A DNA stretch of 64,000 nucleotides from the NCBI GenBank assembly GCA_945273835.1, contig CALYPL010000001.1:79540-143539 (forward strand). Direction: 5' to 3'. Both the position numbers and the translations under genes were made by a program. Within the stretch, counting starts at the first letter, position 1; every line of letters begins with the position of its first letter. Shown piece after piece: positions 62,324 to 64,000 of the stretch. This DNA is from an uncultured Dysgonomonas sp. (lineage in GTDB: Bacteria; Bacteroidota; Bacteroidia; Bacteroidales; Dysgonomonadaceae). Below the pieces are notes generated by a model. The model was given only the letters and a program-made list of their open reading frames with translations, did not search any database and was not told the origin of the DNA.

Positions 62324-62851
62324 TTATTTTTTACGTGCAATCATTATAGCCCCTATTATACAAGCAAGCAACAGGATACTTACTGTCTCGAAAGGTAGCA
62401 TATACTGAAACTTATCTGTTCCCATCAGAGTGGCTCCGATATGCTTCATGTCAAATTCTTTGATATGTTTATATACAAAAAATCTGTTGACGTTATAATA
62501 GATTATATGTCCGCAGATTGCTAATCCGGCTAAGGAAGCCAAACCTGCTATAATCATTCTTTTAGGTTTCTCAAATTTAACTTCTTGTCCGGGATTGTGG
62601 GTTAGCAGAATGGAGAAAATAAATAGAACCATTACACCTCCTGCATATACCGCTATCTGAACGGCAGCCAAAAATTGATATTCAAGGAAAAGGTATAAAC
62701 CGGCTGTACCGATCAATGCAAACAACAAGTAAGTGGCGGAACGTATTATCTTTTGTGTGGTAACCGCCAAAATGGAGAATACAACAATTATCACGGCAAG
62801 TATGCCAAATACAACCAGTTCTCCGGTAATCATATTATAAAGTTGTTCCAT
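62324..62851 (-). CDS. nuoJ: NADH-quinone oxidoreductase subunit J
   Basis: A 175-residue membrane subunit of complex I with five predicted helices. The conserved helix-3 stretch QIAVYAGGVMVLFIF, with its pi-bulge-forming Gly-Gly, is clear. The gene starts 4 bases after nuoI. Its C-terminus ends in a basic ARKK. Confidence 0.93.
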   Translation of the reverse strand: MEQLYNMITGELVVFGILAVIIVVFSILAVTTQKIIRSATYLLFALIGTAGLYLFLEYQFLAAVQIAVYAGGVMVLFIFSILLTHNPGQEVKFEKPKRMIIAGLASLAGLAICGHIIYYNVNRFFVYKHIKEFDMKHIGATLMGTDKFQYMLPFETVSILLLACIIGAIMIARKK

Positions 62852-62855
62852 GTTT

Positions 62856-63530
62856 TTATGCTTTATCCTCTTTTGATGTTACGGCCATAGCCGCTCTTCT
62901 ATCTTTTTCTTTTAGTTCGTCAACAGCCATCTGCCCAACTGTCTTGTAATTTTCGTTGAGTATGCCTTTGTCATCAACCATATCTTCGAGAGAAAGGGTT
63001 GGCGCTACTTCATCTTGCTTAACTTCTGTTGAATCTGTTGCATCTGCTTCTGCCGATTTTGAAGTTACTTTTTTATCACGGAGTTTAGATCCTGTGTTAT
63101 TTAGTTTTTCTTGTAGCTTTGGACGTTGAAACACAGAGTTTTCAAATTCGTTAGAGAATTTGATCGCGCTTGATGGGCAAGTCAAAACGCAAAGATTACA
63201 GAAAGTACATTGTCCGAGATTGTAGAAATAATCCACCAATACCCGTTTTTTCTTACCTTCTACTTCTTGCATCTCTGATACAATATTTATAGTCCCGTTC
63301 GGGCAATTCATCTGGCAGATTCCACAAGCCGTACAGGCGTGTTCATTATTACCATCGTGCGGCATCACCAATTTACCACGTACTCGTGGAGGCAAAATTA
63401 ATGTGTCACGGTTTTCGGGATATTGTTGTGTAACTTTCTTTTCGGTGAAAACCCCGATAGTCACACGCATTCCTTTTATAAGTGAACCGATGCCCTTGAA
63501 TATTCCTGAAAAATATTGAGAAAATGTCAT
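62856..63530 (-). CDS. nuoI: NADH-quinone oxidoreductase subunit I (2x[4Fe-4S])
   Basis: A 224-residue iron-sulfur subunit that passes electrons to the quinone-site cluster in complex I. Two ferredoxin motifs bind clusters N6a/N6b: C66, C69, C72, C76 (CTACGICQMNCP) and C108, C111, C114, C118 (CTFCNLCVLTCP). From about residue 145 a charged extension of ~80 residues (VTSKSAEADATDSTEV, then LEDMVDDKGILNENYKTVG) goes beyond the E. coli subunit. It is 12 bases after nuoH. Confidence 0.95.
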   Translation of the reverse strand: MTFSQYFSGIFKGIGSLIKGMRVTIGVFTEKKVTQQYPENRDTLILPPRVRGKLVMPHDGNNEHACTACGICQMNCPNGTINIVSEMQEVEGKKKRVLVDYFYNLGQCTFCNLCVLTCPSSAIKFSNEFENSVFQRPKLQEKLNNTGSKLRDKKVTSKSAEADATDSTEVKQDEVAPTLSLEDMVDDKGILNENYKTVGQMAVDELKEKDRRAAMAVTSKEDKA

Positions 63531-63542
63531 TTTCGTCTATAA

Positions 63543-64000
63543 TTAGAATTTATCAATTATACCTGTGACCGTAAAACCGAACAAAACGATAATAACCATC
63601 ACAACCATATTCACCATATTGATAGGTAACATATATTTCCACTCCAGATTAAGCAACTGGTCGATACGTAATCGAGGGAATGTCCATCTCACCCACAAGC
63701 TAAGGAACACTAACAGTGCGGCTTTTCCGAAAAACCAAATATATGAAGGTATCCAATCCATTACCATATCGAAACCTTCTACTCCTATATGTATCGGTTG
63801 CCATCCACCTAAAAATACGGTGGTTGCTATACCTGCAATTATAAACATATTGAGATATTCGGCAAGGTAGAAGAACCCGAATTGAAGCCCAGAATATTCG
63901 GTATGATATCCGGCTGTTAATTCTGATTCAGCTTCGGGTAAGTCGAAAGGTCCACGATTGGTTTCGGCATGTCCTGATATCAAATAGATAATAAAAGCTA
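63543..64000 (-). CDS. nuoH: NADH-quinone oxidoreductase subunit H (5' end beyond the window)
   Basis: The C-terminal ~150 residues of NuoH, the membrane subunit that forms part of the quinone chamber. The frame is open to the window edge ([20 protein letters not shown] from about 63998), so the start lies outside. The motif [17 protein letters not shown] is the diagnostic quinone-site loop. Four membrane segments follow. It would be preceded by other nuo genes outside this window. Confidence 0.94.
   Translation of the reverse strand, partial: AFIIYLISGHAETNRGPFDLPEAESELTAGYHTEYSGLQFGFFYLAEYLNMFIIAGIATTVFLGGWQPIHIGVEGFDMVMDWIPSYIWFFGKAALLVFLSLWVRWTFPRLRIDQLLNLEWKYMLPINMVNMVVMVIIVLFGFTVTGIIDKF

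Overview
The window is chromosomal DNA from a low-GC member of the Bacteroidota, most likely order Bacteroidales. The evidence is the recurring promoter element TAnnTTTG about 30-50 bases before start codons, the scarcity of Shine-Dalgarno sequences, a complete Bat (aerotolerance) operon, NigD-like and DUF4924 proteins, an OMP_b-brl-type outer-membrane receptor, and an insertion-bearing phosphoglycerate kinase. A Dysgonomonas/Parabacteroides-like genus would fit, but the sequence alone does not settle it. There are no mobile elements, CRISPR arrays, rRNA or tRNA genes that I can see. The window is dense, vertically inherited-looking core genome.

Layout. 1-4900 (+): the end of rsmA, a CorA Mg2+ transporter, pgk, a PlsC-type acyltransferase and a CapA-like protein, closed by a perfect bidirectional terminator. 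4912-7713 (-): a 933-residue outer-membrane beta-barrel protein. 7997-13748 (+): a tripartite exporter (ATPase, two FtsX-type permeases, HlyD-type adaptor, TolC-type channel). 13860-18342 (+): a short independent transcript or attenuator, then carAB. 18485-19519 (+): mltG. 31072 back to 19533 (-): a tight nine-gene run, lysS-gpsA-pgi-rlmN-pdxA-nucleotidyltransferase-ATP-grasp-GH3/beta-lactamase fusion-VanX-type dipeptidase. 31339-40633 (+): the Bat operon (MoxR ATPase, DUF58, a membrane protein, BatA, BatB, BatC, a short extra BatD paralogue, BatD, BatE). 40646-48617: a lipoprotein, three FKBP-type prolyl isomerases, a DEAD-box helicase, a DUF4924 protein, a sirtuin and an Lrp/AsnC regulator. 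48777-52641 (+): a cell-envelope operon of PASTA protein, rluD, ddl and an acyltransferase. 55533 back to 52824 (-): an ECF sigma factor, a barrel protein with an anti-sigma-like N-terminus, and a NigD-like lipoprotein. 56797 back to 55672 (-): ExbB/ExbD. 64000 back to 57027 (-): nuoH (partial) to nuoN of respiratory complex I.

How the genes connect. Much of the window serves the cell envelope: peptidoglycan (ddl, mltG, the VanX-type dipeptidase, the GH3/serine-hydrolase fusion), phospholipid (gpsA and two acyltransferases), and outer-membrane export and energisation (OMP, tripartite exporter, ExbBD). Energy and precursor metabolism are represented by pgk, pgi, carAB, pdxA and nuo.

No wholly new defence or mobile system is visible. 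The observations most worth following are: a promoter-terminator unit placed directly before carA; a probable NagZ+AmiE fusion in a muropeptide-recovery segment of the lysS operon; a 74-base near-identical tract shared by two otherwise diverged FKBP genes (probable gene conversion); an extra truncated BatD; a sigma/anti-sigma-barrel/lipoprotein module; and a NuoM that appears to lack the usual TM7 lysine.
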